Below the pieces are notes generated by a model. That model worked only from the letters and a program-made list of their open reading frames with translations. It was not told the origin of the DNA and searched no databases. Position numbers and translations under genes: made by a program. From NCBI GenBank assembly GCA_045598965.1, contig JAZRVH010000016.1, forward strand, positions 8,568 to 72,567: a stretch of 64,000 nucleotides of DNA, read 5' to 3'. This DNA is from RGIG426 sp045598965 (lineage in GTDB: Bacteria > Bacillota > Clostridia > Oscillospirales > Acutalibacteraceae). This document shows positions 32,368-42,800 of this stretch, in pieces (position 1 is the stretch's first letter; the number at the start of each line of letters is the position of its first letter).

Positions 32368-32771
32368 ACGAACGTGAATTGCTTGCCGCCGCCGAGGGTG
32401 CACGGCAAAACGCCTATGCACCCTACTCCCATTTTACGGTGGGAGCGGCACTTTTGTGTGCCGACGGGTCGGTTGTCACCGGTTGCAACGTGGAAAATGC
32501 CTCTTATCCGCTCGGAAACTGTGCCGAACGGACAGCGATATTTGCCGCTATTGCCGCCGGAAAACGGAAGTTTTCTGCCCTCGCCATTGTCGGTGGAAAC
32601 GAGAACAAACCCGCCGACACGCTCTGTCCTCCTTGCGGTGCCTGCCGACAGGTGATGCGGGAATTTTGTGCCCCCGATTTTCCCGTGTTTCTCAAAAACG
32701 GGAACGAGACGGTCAAACGCACCCTTTCCGACCTGCTTCCCGACAGTTTTGGACCGGATAATCTCGCATAA
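32364..32771 (+). CDS. cdd: Cytidine deaminase
   Basis: 135 aa, normal for the homotetrameric type. It deaminates cytidine and deoxycytidine to uridine forms. The zinc signatures are NCAERTAIFAAIAAG (Cys and catalytic Glu, residues about 52-65) and PPCGACRQVMREF (two zinc Cys, residues about 87-100). The N-terminus YAPYSHFTVGAALL is also typical. ATGA overlap with deoB couples translation. A terminator follows 66 bases downstream. Confidence 0.95.
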   Translation: MNERELLAAAEGARQNAYAPYSHFTVGAALLCADGSVVTGCNVENASYPLGNCAERTAIFAAIAAGKRKFSALAIVGGNENKPADTLCPPCGACRQVMREFCAPDFPVFLKNGNETVKRTLSDLLPDSFGPDNLA

Positions 32772-32837
32772 ATCCGTAAAGGTTTTTGCCTTTTCGAATG
32801 CGAATTTATTCAAAAACAGCACGAATTCAATTTACAA

Positions 32838-32871
32838 GAAGCCGCTTTGGAAAGCGGTTTCTTTGTTTTTG
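32838..32871 (+). terminator. Terminator of the deo-cdd operon
   Basis: An 11-bp stem (GAAGCCGCTTT with AAAGCGGTTTC, one G-T pair) with a tight 2-base loop is followed by a T-rich run. Confidence 0.7.
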
Positions 32872-32981
32872 CCGTTGCCGCTTCATTACACCGTTTTCGC
32901 AAAAGTATGTAAAGCGATTTTTCTTTACATCTCATCCCGCTTTTTTGCTTGCGAAAAGTGGCGAAATCTGCGAAAAAACTA

Positions 32982-33010
32982 TTGACTTTTGCCGCAATTT
33001 TCTGTATAGT
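32982..33010 (+). promoter_or_regulatory. Sigma-A promoter of the pot operon
   Basis: -35 TTGACT (32982-32987), 17-base spacer, -10 TATAGT (33005-33010). It lies about 250 bases before potA, implying a long 5' leader. The rest of the 32772-32981 gap holds only the deo terminator and AT-rich sequence. Confidence 0.75.
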
Positions 33011-33016
33011 TATATC

Positions 33017-33258
33017 GTTGCTTTCTTATATATTTAAAAAAGAATGCGTCTTTTTCCATCGGCAGGTGCCGATAGCGGTAGAAACGAAAACGCCGCAGGC
33101 GACTTTTTCAAAAAATGTACGCTTGTGAAAAACCCTTTGCGGAGGGCGTTCTCAATATCTGCCGCGGTTTCTTGTTCCAAGGAACGCCGTTTTTCGGCTG
33201 ACTACGGGAGACTTTATATGCGGTCAAATCCGCATATCCGCAAAGGGGGATGCACTCA
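33017..33258 (+). promoter_or_regulatory. Structured potA leader with anti-Shine-Dalgarno pairing (candidate riboswitch or translational switch)
   Basis: About 240 bases without an ORF. Helices readable from sequence are: ATCGGC(AGGT)GCCGAT near 33058-33073; TTTTTCA/TGAAAAA around 33103-33132; and CCCTTTGCGGA (33133-33143) exactly complementary to TCCGCAAAGGG (33237-33247), which contains the potA ribosome site. Inside that are GGCGTTC (33145-33151) with GAACGCC (33182-33188), followed by TTTTT, and ATATGCGG/CCGCATAT (33216-33223/33230-33237). Enclosing the ribosome site in a helix over a multibranch interior is the layout of a translation-controlling leader. I could not match it to a known riboswitch class. 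Confidence 0.6.
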
Positions 33259-34407
33259 TTGAACAATTCTGTTATTACGCTCAAGAACATCGCTGTATCG
33301 TTTGACGGTGAACAGGTGCTTAAGGACTTTAACTTAAGCATTTCCGACGGCGAATTCGTCACCTTGCTCGGCCCCTCCGGCTGTGGCAAGACCACGACAC
33401 TTCGCATTATCGGCGGCTTTATTTCACCCACAGACGGCGATGTTTTTTTTGGCGAAAAAAACGTCCGTGACCTGCCTCCGTATAAGCGTCAGGTCAACAC
33501 CATTTTCCAGCGGTACGCCCTGTTCCCGCACATGGATGTCTACGAAAACGTGGCGTTCGGTCTGCGGGTGCAAAAGAAAGACAAGGTCGAAATCGAGGAG
33601 ACGGTACACCAAATGCTCTCCCTCGTCAACCTCAAGGGCTTTGAGCATCGCAAGGTTTCGACCCTTTCCGGCGGGCAACAGCAACGTGTTGCCATTGCCC
33701 GTGCACTTGCCAATCGTCCGAAAGTGTTGCTTCTTGACGAGCCGCTTGCCGCACTCGACTTAAAACTGCGAAAGGATATGCAAAACGAGCTGAAAAGTAT
33801 GCAAAAACAGCTCGGCATCACCTTCGTTTACGTCACCCACGACCAGGAGGAAGCTCTGTCGATGTCCGATACCGTCGTCGTGATGGACGGCGGCAAAATC
33901 CAGCAAATCGGCACCCCGCTCGACATCTATAACGAACCGGTCAACGCCTTTGTCGCCGACTTTATCGGCGAAAGCAATATTTTGGACGGCGTGATGAAGC
34001 GGGACTTTGTGGTGGAATTCTTCGGCCGCACCTTCGATTGTCTCGACAGCGGATTTGAGGAAAATGAGCCGGTGGACGTGGTTATCCGCCCGGAGGATAT
34101 CGACATTGTCGAACCGATTAAAGGTCACCTGACCGGCACGGTTACATCCGTAACGTTCAAAGGCGTTCACTATGAGACTATCGTGGACTTCAAGGGCTTC
34201 AAATGGCTCATTCAGACCACCGATTACTATGCTCCCGGCACCGTTATCGGCATTGTTCTTAACCCCGAAGATATCCACATTATGAAAAAATCCGAATATT
34301 CCGGTATGTTCGGCGACTACAGCTCGTATTCCGAGGAATTCGACGAAATGGCCGACCCGGACATCGACCTTGTGGAAGAAACCAAGGAGGCCGAAAGCTA
34401 TGAATAA
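33259..34407 (+). CDS. potA: Spermidine/putrescine ABC transporter ATP-binding protein
   Basis: 382 aa from TTG 33259. The alternative ATG 33250 directly abuts the AAAGGGGG ribosome site, so TTG nine bases downstream is preferred. ABC motifs are GPSGCGKTT (Walker A, about residue 37), LSGGQQQRVAIARAL (signature), LLLDEPLAALD (Walker B) and the switch His in YVTHDQ. The C-terminal part (residues about 240-345) is the TOBE/regulatory domain. The tail is acidic (EEFDEMADPDIDLVEET). It powers polyamine import with PotB, PotC and PotD encoded directly downstream. Confidence 0.94.
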   Translation: MNNSVITLKNIAVSFDGEQVLKDFNLSISDGEFVTLLGPSGCGKTTTLRIIGGFISPTDGDVFFGEKNVRDLPPYKRQVNTIFQRYALFPHMDVYENVAFGLRVQKKDKVEIEETVHQMLSLVNLKGFEHRKVSTLSGGQQQRVAIARALANRPKVLLLDEPLAALDLKLRKDMQNELKSMQKQLGITFVYVTHDQEEALSMSDTVVVMDGGKIQQIGTPLDIYNEPVNAFVADFIGESNILDGVMKRDFVVEFFGRTFDCLDSGFEENEPVDVVIRPEDIDIVEPIKGHLTGTVTSVTFKGVHYETIVDFKGFKWLIQTTDYYAPGTVIGIVLNPEDIHIMKKSEYSGMFGDYSSYSEEFDEMADPDIDLVEETKEAESYE

Positions 34408-35224
34408 AAAGCGTCTGGCGGCACCGTTTGGGCTGTGGATGCTTTTGTTCACCGTCATCCCTCTCGGTATGGTGCTGTGGTTTGCACTGACCGACGATGC
34501 CGGCAACTTCACCCTCTCCAATTTGCCGAAAATCGCCGAATACTCCGACAGCTTCTGGTATTCCCTTTATATCGGTGCCCTTTCCACATTCTTGTGCCTT
34601 ATTTTGGCGTATCCCCTCGCCTTCTCCATCTCCCGCCGCAGTGAACGAGCACAACGCACTCTCGTTATGCTCGTGATGCTCCCGATGTGGATGAACTCGC
34701 TTTTACGCATTACGGCACTCAAATCCATTCTCAGCGAAAACGGCTTTCTCAACCGCATTTTGAATACCATAGGCCTACCCTCACAACATATGATGGGCAC
34801 AACAAGTGCGATTGTTCTCGGTATGGTGTTCGACTTTTTGCCGTTTATGGTGCTTCCGCTTTACTCCGTAATGACCAAAATCGACGGACGGGTGCTTGAA
34901 GCGGCACAAGACCTCGGTGCCAACGGTCTTCAAGTGCTGTGGCGGGTGGTATTGCCGCTGTCCGTTCCGGGCATCACCGCCGGCATCACCATGGTGTTCG
35001 TCCCGTCGGTCAGCTCCTTCGTCGTGTCGAAGCTCTTAGGCTCGGCACAGACCACGACCATGATCGGCGAGGTCATCGAATTCTTGTTCAAAGGCTCTGC
35101 TCCGCCGTATTACAATGTGGGTGCGGTGCTCTCCCTCGTGCTGATGGTGCTCATGCTGCTGTGCATGGCGGTTATGAGCGTGTTCGATAAAGACTCGGAC
35201 GAAATGGAGGGTATGATGGCATGA
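34400..35224 (+). CDS. potB: Spermidine/putrescine ABC transporter permease B
   Basis: 274 aa with six membrane helices. The start ATG 34400 overlaps the potA stop by 8 bases and has AAGGAGG within potA. The cytoplasmic EAA loop EAAQDLGANGLQVLWRVVLPLSVPGI near residue 180 docks to PotA. Together with PotC it forms the transmembrane channel. Confidence 0.93.
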   Translation: MNKKRLAAPFGLWMLLFTVIPLGMVLWFALTDDAGNFTLSNLPKIAEYSDSFWYSLYIGALSTFLCLILAYPLAFSISRRSERAQRTLVMLVMLPMWMNSLLRITALKSILSENGFLNRILNTIGLPSQHMMGTTSAIVLGMVFDFLPFMVLPLYSVMTKIDGRVLEAAQDLGANGLQVLWRVVLPLSVPGITAGITMVFVPSVSSFVVSKLLGSAQTTTMIGEVIEFLFKGSAPPYYNVGAVLSLVLMVLMLLCMAVMSVFDKDSDEMEGMMA

Positions 35225-36030
35225 AAACCCTCTCGAAAGTCTACAACGGACTGATTTTTGCTTTTCTTTACGCTCCTATCGTGGTGCTGATTGTCTTCTC
35301 GTTTAACAGCACCTCCTCCCGTGTTAAATGGAGCGGATTTTCTATGCGGTGGTATGAAAAGCTGTTTGGCAACGCCGAAATCCTCGACTCTCTGAAAGTC
35401 ACCTTGGAAATCGCCCTGCTCTCCGCCCTCATTGCCACCGTCATCGGCGTGTTATCGGCACTGGGCATCTTTGCGATGAACGGAAAACTGCGTAAAGCCT
35501 TTTTAGCGGTCAACAACATCCCGATGGTCAACCCCGAAATTGTCACCGGCATCTCGCTGATGTTGCTTTTTGTGTTCATTTACCGCTCGGTGGGTCTGTT
35601 GCAACCCGGCTTCACCACCCTGCTCATCGCTCACATCACGTTTAACATCCCCTACGTCATCTTGCAGGTAATGCCGAAGCTGCGGCAACTCGACCCCCGG
35701 CTGTATGAAGCGGCCCTCGACCTCGGTTGCCCACCTTTTCCGGCCTTTTGCAAAGTGGTTCTTCCCGAAATCGTTCCCGGTGTTTTGACCGGTGCTCTGA
35801 TGGCGTTCACCATGTCTCTGGACGATTTCGTCATCAGCTACTTTAACTCCGGCTCGTCGGCACAAACGCTTTCGGTACTCATCTACAATATGACCAAAAA
35901 GCCGATTACGCCCGAAATCAATGCACTTTCCACGCTGATGTTCGGCAGTATTATGATACTGCTTCTCGTCATCAACATCCGCCAAATCAAAGAAATTGAT
36001 ACAAAGAAAAGTCGTCAAAAGGATCAATAA
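35221..36030 (+). CDS. potC: Spermidine/putrescine ABC transporter permease C
   Basis: 269 aa, six membrane helices. The EAA loop (EAALDLGCPPFPAF, followed by KVVLPEIVPG) lies near residue 160. MSLDDFVISYFNSG near residue 200 is typical of PotC. Its start overlaps the potB stop by 4 bases. Confidence 0.93.
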   Translation: MKTLSKVYNGLIFAFLYAPIVVLIVFSFNSTSSRVKWSGFSMRWYEKLFGNAEILDSLKVTLEIALLSALIATVIGVLSALGIFAMNGKLRKAFLAVNNIPMVNPEIVTGISLMLLFVFIYRSVGLLQPGFTTLLIAHITFNIPYVILQVMPKLRQLDPRLYEAALDLGCPPFPAFCKVVLPEIVPGVLTGALMAFTMSLDDFVISYFNSGSSAQTLSVLIYNMTKKPITPEINALSTLMFGSIMILLLVINIRQIKEIDTKKSRQKDQ

Positions 36031-36049
36031 TTCAAAGGAGGCCTTTTTA

Positions 36050-37162
36050 ATGAAAAAAATCATCTCTCTCCTGCTCTGCCTTGCCACCGTATTGGTGTTT
36101 GCCGGTTGTAACGGCGGCACCACCGGCGACAGCGACACTTGGGACTATACGTCCGAGCCGAAAGCCGAGCCCACCGGGGTGACACTCAACGTCTACAACT
36201 GGGGCGAATACATCGACGACGAGGTACTTAACGTCAACAAGGCATTCACTTACCTCACCGGTATCGAGGTCAACTATAAAACCTTCGAAAACAACGAGGC
36301 TATGTACGCCATTTTGAGCTCCGGTGCCGCCGAATACGATGTGGTGTGCCCTTCCGACTATATGATGGGTAAGATGATTAGCGAAGGAATGATGAAAAAA
36401 CTCAACTTCGACAACATCCCGAACTATCAATATATCGGCGAGGAATATAAAAACCTCCCCTACGACCCGAAAAACGAATATTCCGTCCCGTATACCTGGG
36501 GCACGGTAGGTATTTTCTATAACTCCAACTACGTGTCCGACGAGGATGTACAGCAAAACTGGGACGTGCTGTGGAACGAGAAATACAAAGGCAAAATCCT
36601 GATGTTTGACAACCCCCGTGATGCGTTTATGATTGCTCTCCAAAAGCTCGGCTACTCGATGAACACCACGAACGAAAAAGAGTGGAACGAAGCGTATGAC
36701 CTTCTTCTTAAACAAAAACCGCTCCTCAACCAATATGTCAATGACGGCGTCTACGATATGATGACCGGCGAGGAAGCGTGGATTGCCCCGTACTATGCGG
36801 GTGACGCCAACATTATGATTTACGGCGATGCCGGCAACGAGGCCATCAAGTTCTATATCCCCGAAGACGGCACCAACTTCTTTGTGGATGCCTGGGGCGT
36901 TCTCGCAAACAGCAAACACCCGGATGAAGCGGAAGCGTATATCAACTTCCTGTGCCGTACCGAGGTCGCCAAAGCCAATGCGGAATACATCGGCTACTCC
37001 ACGCCCCACACCGAAGCCCGCAAAATTCTCGACCCGGAAGTCGGCGAAAACCCCTATTTCTATCCGCCGGAATCCATTATGAAAAACACGGATATGTATC
37101 TGCAACTGGACGACGCAACCAATAAAATTCAGTCGGATTTGTGGCTGAAACTGCGTCAATAA
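36050..37162 (+). CDS. potD: Spermidine/putrescine-binding lipoprotein
   Basis: 370 aa from ATG 36050 after AAAGGAGG. The signal peptide has lipobox VFAGC. The mature N-terminus LNVYNWGEYIDDEVL is diagnostic of PotD/PotF periplasmic-type binding proteins. YDVVCPSDYMMGKM, YTWGTVGIFYN and VDAWGVLANSKHPDEAEAYINFL line the ligand cleft in relatives. The ligand is most likely putrescine or spermidine (family knowledge). It is the last transporter gene of the potABCD operon. Confidence 0.93.
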   Translation: MKKIISLLLCLATVLVFAGCNGGTTGDSDTWDYTSEPKAEPTGVTLNVYNWGEYIDDEVLNVNKAFTYLTGIEVNYKTFENNEAMYAILSSGAAEYDVVCPSDYMMGKMISEGMMKKLNFDNIPNYQYIGEEYKNLPYDPKNEYSVPYTWGTVGIFYNSNYVSDEDVQQNWDVLWNEKYKGKILMFDNPRDAFMIALQKLGYSMNTTNEKEWNEAYDLLLKQKPLLNQYVNDGVYDMMTGEEAWIAPYYAGDANIMIYGDAGNEAIKFYIPEDGTNFFVDAWGVLANSKHPDEAEAYINFLCRTEVAKANAEYIGYSTPHTEARKILDPEVGENPYFYPPESIMKNTDMYLQLDDATNKIQSDLWLKLRQ

Positions 37163-37181
37163 TCGAAAAGGAGCTGCTCTT

Positions 37182-38057
37182 ATGCTAACCACCCTCAAAA
37201 ACGAAACCACCACCGTTACGATTTCCTCGCTCGGTGCCGAGATGCAATCGTTTGTGTCCGGCGGCATTGATTATCTGTGGAACGGCGACCCCGCCTATTG
37301 GTCCGGTCGTGCTCCCCACCTGTTCCCCATTGTGGGCGGACTTCGAAACGGCAAAGCTACCTCGGACGGCGGCGATATCACCTGCCAAAAGCACGGATTT
37401 GTCCGCAAAAGCGAACTGACCTTGGTGGAGGCGACCGACGAGTCCGCCACCTATGCTCTGTATGCGAACGACGACACCCGTGCGGTGTATCCGTACGATT
37501 TCGCATTTTTCGTGAAATATCAATTAGCCGGCACCACCCTCAACATCACCTACGAGGTACACAACGTAGGCGACAAACCCCTGCCGTTTTGCATCGGCGG
37601 TCATCCCGGCTTCCGTGTGCCGCTGACGGCGGAGGATTGCTTTGAGGATTATTGCATCGAATTGGAGCAAAAAGAAACTCTCGACTGCCCGCAAGTGGAT
37701 ATGTCGGCAGCACTCATCAACGACCGTATCCGCAACCGTGTGCTCACCGACAACAACAAATTGACACTCAACCACGTGATGTTCCGTGGCGATGCTCTCA
37801 TCTTCGACCGCTTGCAATCTCGCATCATTCGGCTGTATTCTCAAAAGACGGGCCACGGTGTCGATATGAACTTCGAAAGCTTCCCCTTCGTCGCTGTGTG
37901 GACTCCGGTGGAGGACAGCCCCTTCGTTTGCTTAGAGCCGTGGAACGGTATGGCAACCTGCGTCACGGAGGATGACGTGTTCGAGCATAAAATCGGTGCC
38001 GAGGTTCTGCCCACCGGCGAAAAGAGCGTGTATCATTTCTCCCTTAGCGTTTACTAA
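37182..38057 (+). CDS. Aldose 1-epimerase family protein
   Basis: 291 aa, galactose-mutarotase-like beta-sandwich. Visible motifs are SLGAEMQSF near the N-terminus, FPIVGGLRNG, and KHGFVRKSEL with the catalytic-type His. IGGHPGFRVPL carries the second conserved His, and WTPVEDSPFVCLEPW is near the C-terminus. Proteins of this LacX/YeaD-like branch act on sugar hemiacetals, but the substrate is not evident. ATG follows AAAAGGAG. It sits 19 bases after potD and may be read through from the pot promoter, though a functional tie to polyamines is not obvious. Confidence 0.85.
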   Translation: MLTTLKNETTTVTISSLGAEMQSFVSGGIDYLWNGDPAYWSGRAPHLFPIVGGLRNGKATSDGGDITCQKHGFVRKSELTLVEATDESATYALYANDDTRAVYPYDFAFFVKYQLAGTTLNITYEVHNVGDKPLPFCIGGHPGFRVPLTAEDCFEDYCIELEQKETLDCPQVDMSAALINDRIRNRVLTDNNKLTLNHVMFRGDALIFDRLQSRIIRLYSQKTGHGVDMNFESFPFVAVWTPVEDSPFVCLEPWNGMATCVTEDDVFEHKIGAEVLPTGEKSVYHFSLSVY

Positions 38058-38125
38058 GCGAAAAACGCCCGATTTTCGGGTTTTATCCGAAAGCGTTATT
38101 CTTCCCGCAAAACCCAAATAAACGC

Positions 38126-38163
38126 AAAAAACAGCCTGTATGCGATATACAGGCTGTTTTTTT
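38126..38163. terminator. Bidirectional terminator separating the pot region from the secretion cluster
   Basis: CAGCCTGTAT/ATACAGGCTG stem with a 5-base loop, flanked by A6 and T7 runs. It ends both the aldose epimerase transcript and the minus-strand secretion cluster. Confidence 0.88.
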
Positions 38164-38941
38164 ATTCTTTGTCGGATGTTTCGGCGTTTTCGTCGTTTTT
38201 TTTCGAAACTGAACCGGATTGTTCGTCCATTGCGGCTTGCAGTTTCGCCATTTTTTCTTCAAGCTTTTGCTTTTTCCGTGCTTGTTTTTTGGCGGCGGCA
38301 AACGCTTTTTTCTTTTCCTTGTAGGCTTTCTTTTCCTCTCTGGTCGCATCCTTGTCAAGCGGCTTTTCCTCGGCCGTTTCCTCGGCAGGCGATTCCTCCG
38401 ACGGCGGCTCGGGCAAATCGAGGCGTTCGACGTCATAAGGAATATAGCGTTTCCATTTCCAGAATGCGTGGGCGGCGTTAAGGCGAGCCATCACCGTTCG
38501 AGCGGTCACTACGGTGATTTCCACCGCATCCTCGTCCTCCACAAAGTGCAAAAGCATCACCGACGGGTTATAGAGAATCGGCGAATAAAACGTTGCAATT
38601 TTGTCCGGCTCCGACTCTAAAATCACACGCCGTCCCAAATTTTGCAGGGCACTGTCGCCGTCCTCGAACAGCTTGCGTGCCAACTGTTTTTTCTTGGTCT
38701 CGCCGTTTTTGCGGTTCTTTTTGCGTTCAACCTTGGAGAGGGTCTCTTCCACCTCTTCATCTTCGGCGACACGGTAGCGGCGGGTAATGACGGACACGCC
38801 GAACACCCGTGCCATAGTTGTGCCGTTAAAGGTGCCGAGCATCCGCATTTTTACCGATTCCTTCGCCGCAACGATGCAGTTGTCACGATAGGCAATATAA
38901 CCGAGCAAAATGCGGCGTATTTCTTTTTTCAATTCGTCCAT
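38162..38941 (-). CDS. Uncharacterised charged protein, last gene of the T4SS cluster
   Basis: 259 aa, not recognised. Residues 1-170 look folded and cytosolic (mixed alpha/beta, MDELKKEIRRILLGYIAYRDN...). Residues 170-259 are extremely rich in Lys, Glu and Ala with a coiled-coil periodicity (KKAYKEKKKAFAAAKKQ). There is no signal peptide or membrane helix. It follows the 268-aa anchored protein by 27 bases and is closed by a strong terminator. The C-terminal charged helix could be a docking or chaperone-like element for a secretion substrate (inference). Confidence 0.6.
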   Translation of the reverse strand: MDELKKEIRRILLGYIAYRDNCIVAAKESVKMRMLGTFNGTTMARVFGVSVITRRYRVAEDEEVEETLSKVERKKNRKNGETKKKQLARKLFEDGDSALQNLGRRVILESEPDKIATFYSPILYNPSVMLLHFVEDEDAVEITVVTARTVMARLNAAHAFWKWKRYIPYDVERLDLPEPPSEESPAEETAEEKPLDKDATREEKKAYKEKKKAFAAAKKQARKKQKLEEKMAKLQAAMDEQSGSVSKKNDENAETSDKE

Positions 38942-38968
38942 TGCGGTCTCTCTTTTCTCAGTAAAGGG

Positions 38969-39775
38969 TTATTCGGCCACTTTTGTAGGCGTGGAAGCCT
39001 CATTCTCCGTTTCCATCGCCGGCAAGGTAATCCACTCGTAAGAGAGGGGCGAAAATCCAACTTGATCGTCATATTTCATTTCCAGTTGCAACGCTTCTCC
39101 GTGGATGCGATCCATCACGAAAATCAACACATTTTCGTTTCCGGTACAAGTAACTTTATATTGCACCAGCGAAAAATCATCCGCAGAATTCGTCGTGCCG
39201 GTCGGCTCGGTGTCACAACGCTCGCCGTAAGCCTTACCACGTGCCACAACAAAATCCCACTCGGCACCCGGTTGTCCTACGGCGGTGACAAGGCAGGTTC
39301 CGTCGCTCATCATATGAACGGAATAAGGTACCTTGTCATCCTGTTTCGCCACAGCAATATCCGTATGGCTCTGGCCCACGTAGCTAACCGTATCCCCTTT
39401 CACCGCCACGTCAAGGGAAATCTGGCTACGCACTTCCGGAACGCCCTTAGTGGTCCGCAACGAGAACGTCAGACGGGAAGAACCGGACATCAGCGGCTTC
39501 ACCAAAAAGGACGTCTTGTTCTTTCCGGATTTTTCAACAACTGCCGTCACAGTACCGTTACCGTAATCGGTCACCGCCCATGCACAATCCTCTTCCCCGC
39601 CTTGAATCGTCACCAGCAGGTTTTCGCCCTGCTGCGTAACGGAACACGGATAGGTCACATCCGGGTCGGATTCATTGAGCGGCGTTTTTTTCGGCGTACA
39701 TAGCCACAAAATCAAAAGTGCCAACACCAGCACCAACACAATGCCGAGGATGATAAACAATGTTTTCTTTTTCAC
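38969..39775 (-). CDS. Uncharacterised N-terminally anchored extracytoplasmic protein
   Basis: 268 aa, GTG start after AGGAGG. One membrane helix (residues 5-26, IILGIVLVLVLALLILWL) precedes a beta-rich exterior domain. This domain seems to hold two similar sandwich repeats (around residues 40-130 and 130-240), each with a VTYPCSVTQQG-like or VPYSVHMMSDG-like start and a Gly-rich turn (QGGEEDCAWAV, GQPGAEWDFVV). No family is recognised. It lies between the 1669-aa secreted protein and the 259-aa protein, with short gaps, in the secretion cluster. Confidence 0.6.
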   Translation of the reverse strand: MKKKTLFIILGIVLVLVLALLILWLCTPKKTPLNESDPDVTYPCSVTQQGENLLVTIQGGEEDCAWAVTDYGNGTVTAVVEKSGKNKTSFLVKPLMSGSSRLTFSLRTTKGVPEVRSQISLDVAVKGDTVSYVGQSHTDIAVAKQDDKVPYSVHMMSDGTCLVTAVGQPGAEWDFVVARGKAYGERCDTEPTGTTNSADDFSLVQYKVTCTGNENVLIFVMDRIHGEALQLEMKYDDQVGFSPLSYEWITLPAMETENEASTPTKVAE

Positions 39776-39819
39776 AGATGGGTCCTCCTAACATGGGTGG
39801 AATGAGCAAACGAATGGGA

Positions 39820-42800
39820 TTATGCCGCCGTTGTGGTCGCCGTTGTTTCGGTTGTAGTCTCGGTCGGCTCCATCAAAGTCGATTGCGTAGCCTCTGTCGA
39901 TTGCGTGGAAGCCGTCGATTGCGTGGAAGCCGTCGTTTGTGCTACCGTTGTCGTTTGCGTGGGAGCGGTCATCATATCTTCCGGAGTGACGCAAATCTCC
40001 ACAATCGCTCTGCATGTCGCATTCTCTTCCGATTCAATAGCCACTCGATACGTTTCCGTTGCACCGGTTGTGTTCTTCGGCGTTTCAAAAACGATTTGAC
40101 CGTCAGCCTGCTTATAGCAGCTAACCTCAGCAGTGGCTCCGCTCACCACTTTCACAGCCGACACAAAGTAGCCGTAACCGGCAAGAGAACCGGAAAGGGT
40201 CGGCTTAATCGTAACCTTATCACCCGAATGGACGAGCACCGAACTTCTCCCTTGAGAATCGCTATTCACCGTAGAGGTTTTCTTCGTCTGGCTATTATAG
40301 AAGCTCGTCTTTGTCGAGATGGAAATGTTGCAAAGGTTGATAGTTCTTGGTTCCCCTTCACGAATAATTGCGTCAGACAGCGTTCTCTCCGCCACACGGG
40401 ATTTCCCGTTGACCACAGAACGCAACGTCAACGTATCAATACCCCACGCTGCACGGCTGTACGCATCTTTTGCATACGGTTCAATCGTTACGTAACGGAT
40501 TTCGCCGAAGTTCTTAATGAAGAAACGGAACGTGGCTGTTTTCTTAGATTCCGTCGCACCGCTAATCAGATAATTCCGTGCATCGTCAATCGTCATGGTA
40601 CGTGTTTGTTTGCCGTCCTGGCTGACGTAACCCACCGTCAGGCGAATCGGGTCAGAGGTGGACGTGCTGACAACATCCGTGCTCGATGCCGTAATAACGT
40701 TCATCTCAATCGGCACCACGTTGACATCGGTCACGCTCATAATTGCAGGTGTCGTCGAAAGCTTCTGTGCTCCGGCGAAGTTATACCATGCCGTCGGCTC
40801 TTGCGTGGCACCCGACAGCGAATAACAACCAACCGTCATACCGTCAATCGATGCGGAAACAACGCCGGTTGAGGCGATAATAACACCTGTGATTTCTTTC
40901 ACATTGGCCAAATAGAACGGAATTTCCGCCATCATGCCCGGACGCACTGCCGAATACGGCTCCTCTTGAACCGTCTCATTGCCGTCTTCCGTTTGGATGA
41001 CTTTCTTTTCTTTTACATCCGTCAAGAAGATGTACGGCGAGTTGTATTCTTTACCGGTGGGATCGCCTTTCAGCTTATAGCGTAACGCCACAGCAACATC
41101 GCTCTTTTCCGCCATCAAGCCGCTTGCGACCGTGTCTTTACCGAACAGAACGCTGACAACCTGCTTCTCATCCGAACGAGACAATCCGCCGTCCGGTGTA
41201 CGCCACACGCCGTCATACACGTTGGTAGGATTGTTGGTTCCCGTCGCATGGAAGTCCAGATAATAGGAGCTGATGACAACGCCGGAACGCACGTGCTGGA
41301 CAATGGCATGGTCCACCAACGCATTCACTTTTGTCATGCTGGGCACGCTTAACGTCAGTTTGTTGAACGAACGGAATCCATACGTCGTAATTCCGTTGGC
41401 GTAAAACACCTTGTCAACGCTGTCGTAGTTCATATTGGTCAACGTCAAATCCAACGGTTTATCTCCGTCTTTGACGCTGTAGTTCATAACCGCTTTAAGG
41501 TCGTACTCTTGCTTGGACCTTCCGTTTGAATAGGTGACAGGAGATTTTGCACCATCCGCCATATAGACGCAAAGATTCAGCGTGTCATTCCGGTTATCCG
41601 GCTCACGGGTAATCGTGGAAGTCCACCCGTTTTCACCTTCTTCGTTCTTAATGGTGTTGGCGGTAAAGTTGATAATCGGCAAGGTTCTTTCCGTTTTATC
41701 GCTTGCGACAGTCATATCGTAATAATCGCTTGCTCCGCTGGCAATCAACGAAATCTGGCTCGGCGTATGGCGTTGGTACTCACCGACACTGTTCAAACGC
41801 AGCGTACCGTTTTGTAACAACTGATACACCGAAACATCTTTGATACGCCATATAGTTCCTTTGGTGCCACGAACCTTTAATTCGATACTCTGAACAGAGG
41901 TGACATCCGTCAAGTTCACAAAGAAACGGTCGGTATGTCCACCACGCCACATAAAGTTGGTGTCGCTCACGGCACAAGAAGTTTCATCGCCGTTTTCGTC
42001 CGTAAATTTTGCGGAGAGATCGCCGCTTTTCGACGTATAGCTAGCGGTCTGCCCGTTATACTCATACATCTTCTTAACAACGTCAATGTTCTTGGTCCGT
42101 TGACCATCGTTGGTGTCATACAACACCGTGGCAGTCACCATACCCTCCAACTGCAATTCTTCCTGCGTATAGGGAGAATCGAACTCCTCGTTGGTTTCAC
42201 CGTAGTAATCGGTAGTAATCGCAAACATCAGGTTCGTGCTGACGCCCTTGCTGGTAGTGGTAAACTCACGCACCAATTCCTTGGCACTACGTCCCGCAAG
42301 ACCCGACGCCGTATTCTTCGGTGCGTTGTCACGGTAGTCAATCTTAATCCAACCAATATTTTCAAATTTCCACGCAGTCGAAGCAATTGCCGAGCTTTTT
42401 TTCGACACTGTGATGTTCTGAATATTCAGTTTATCGAAAATATCCGCATTCTCATTAGCATCCGAATCATCCGGCAAAATTCGAATAGCGGTCAAATCGC
42501 CGTAATCCTGGTTCGTAGAAATGCTAAACGCTTCTTCTTCACCGGCACGGAAGCCGTCAGCCGTCAACTGTTGGTTGGCGAGAACGAAGGCACTGCTGCC
42601 GTTTTGGAACACGAGCTGGAAGTAGAACAAGTTGTTCGAACCGGTATCGCCGTCCTGCTCGGTGGCGGATTCGTTGCCCGCCACCTGCACCGACACCTCG
42701 TAGGTGGCACGAGTACGGTTAAAGCCCAAATCTTGCAGAGCCTCTTTATAGGTCATGGAATTTTTCAGCTTATTCCAGTCGGTTTCGTTTTCGGACGGCT

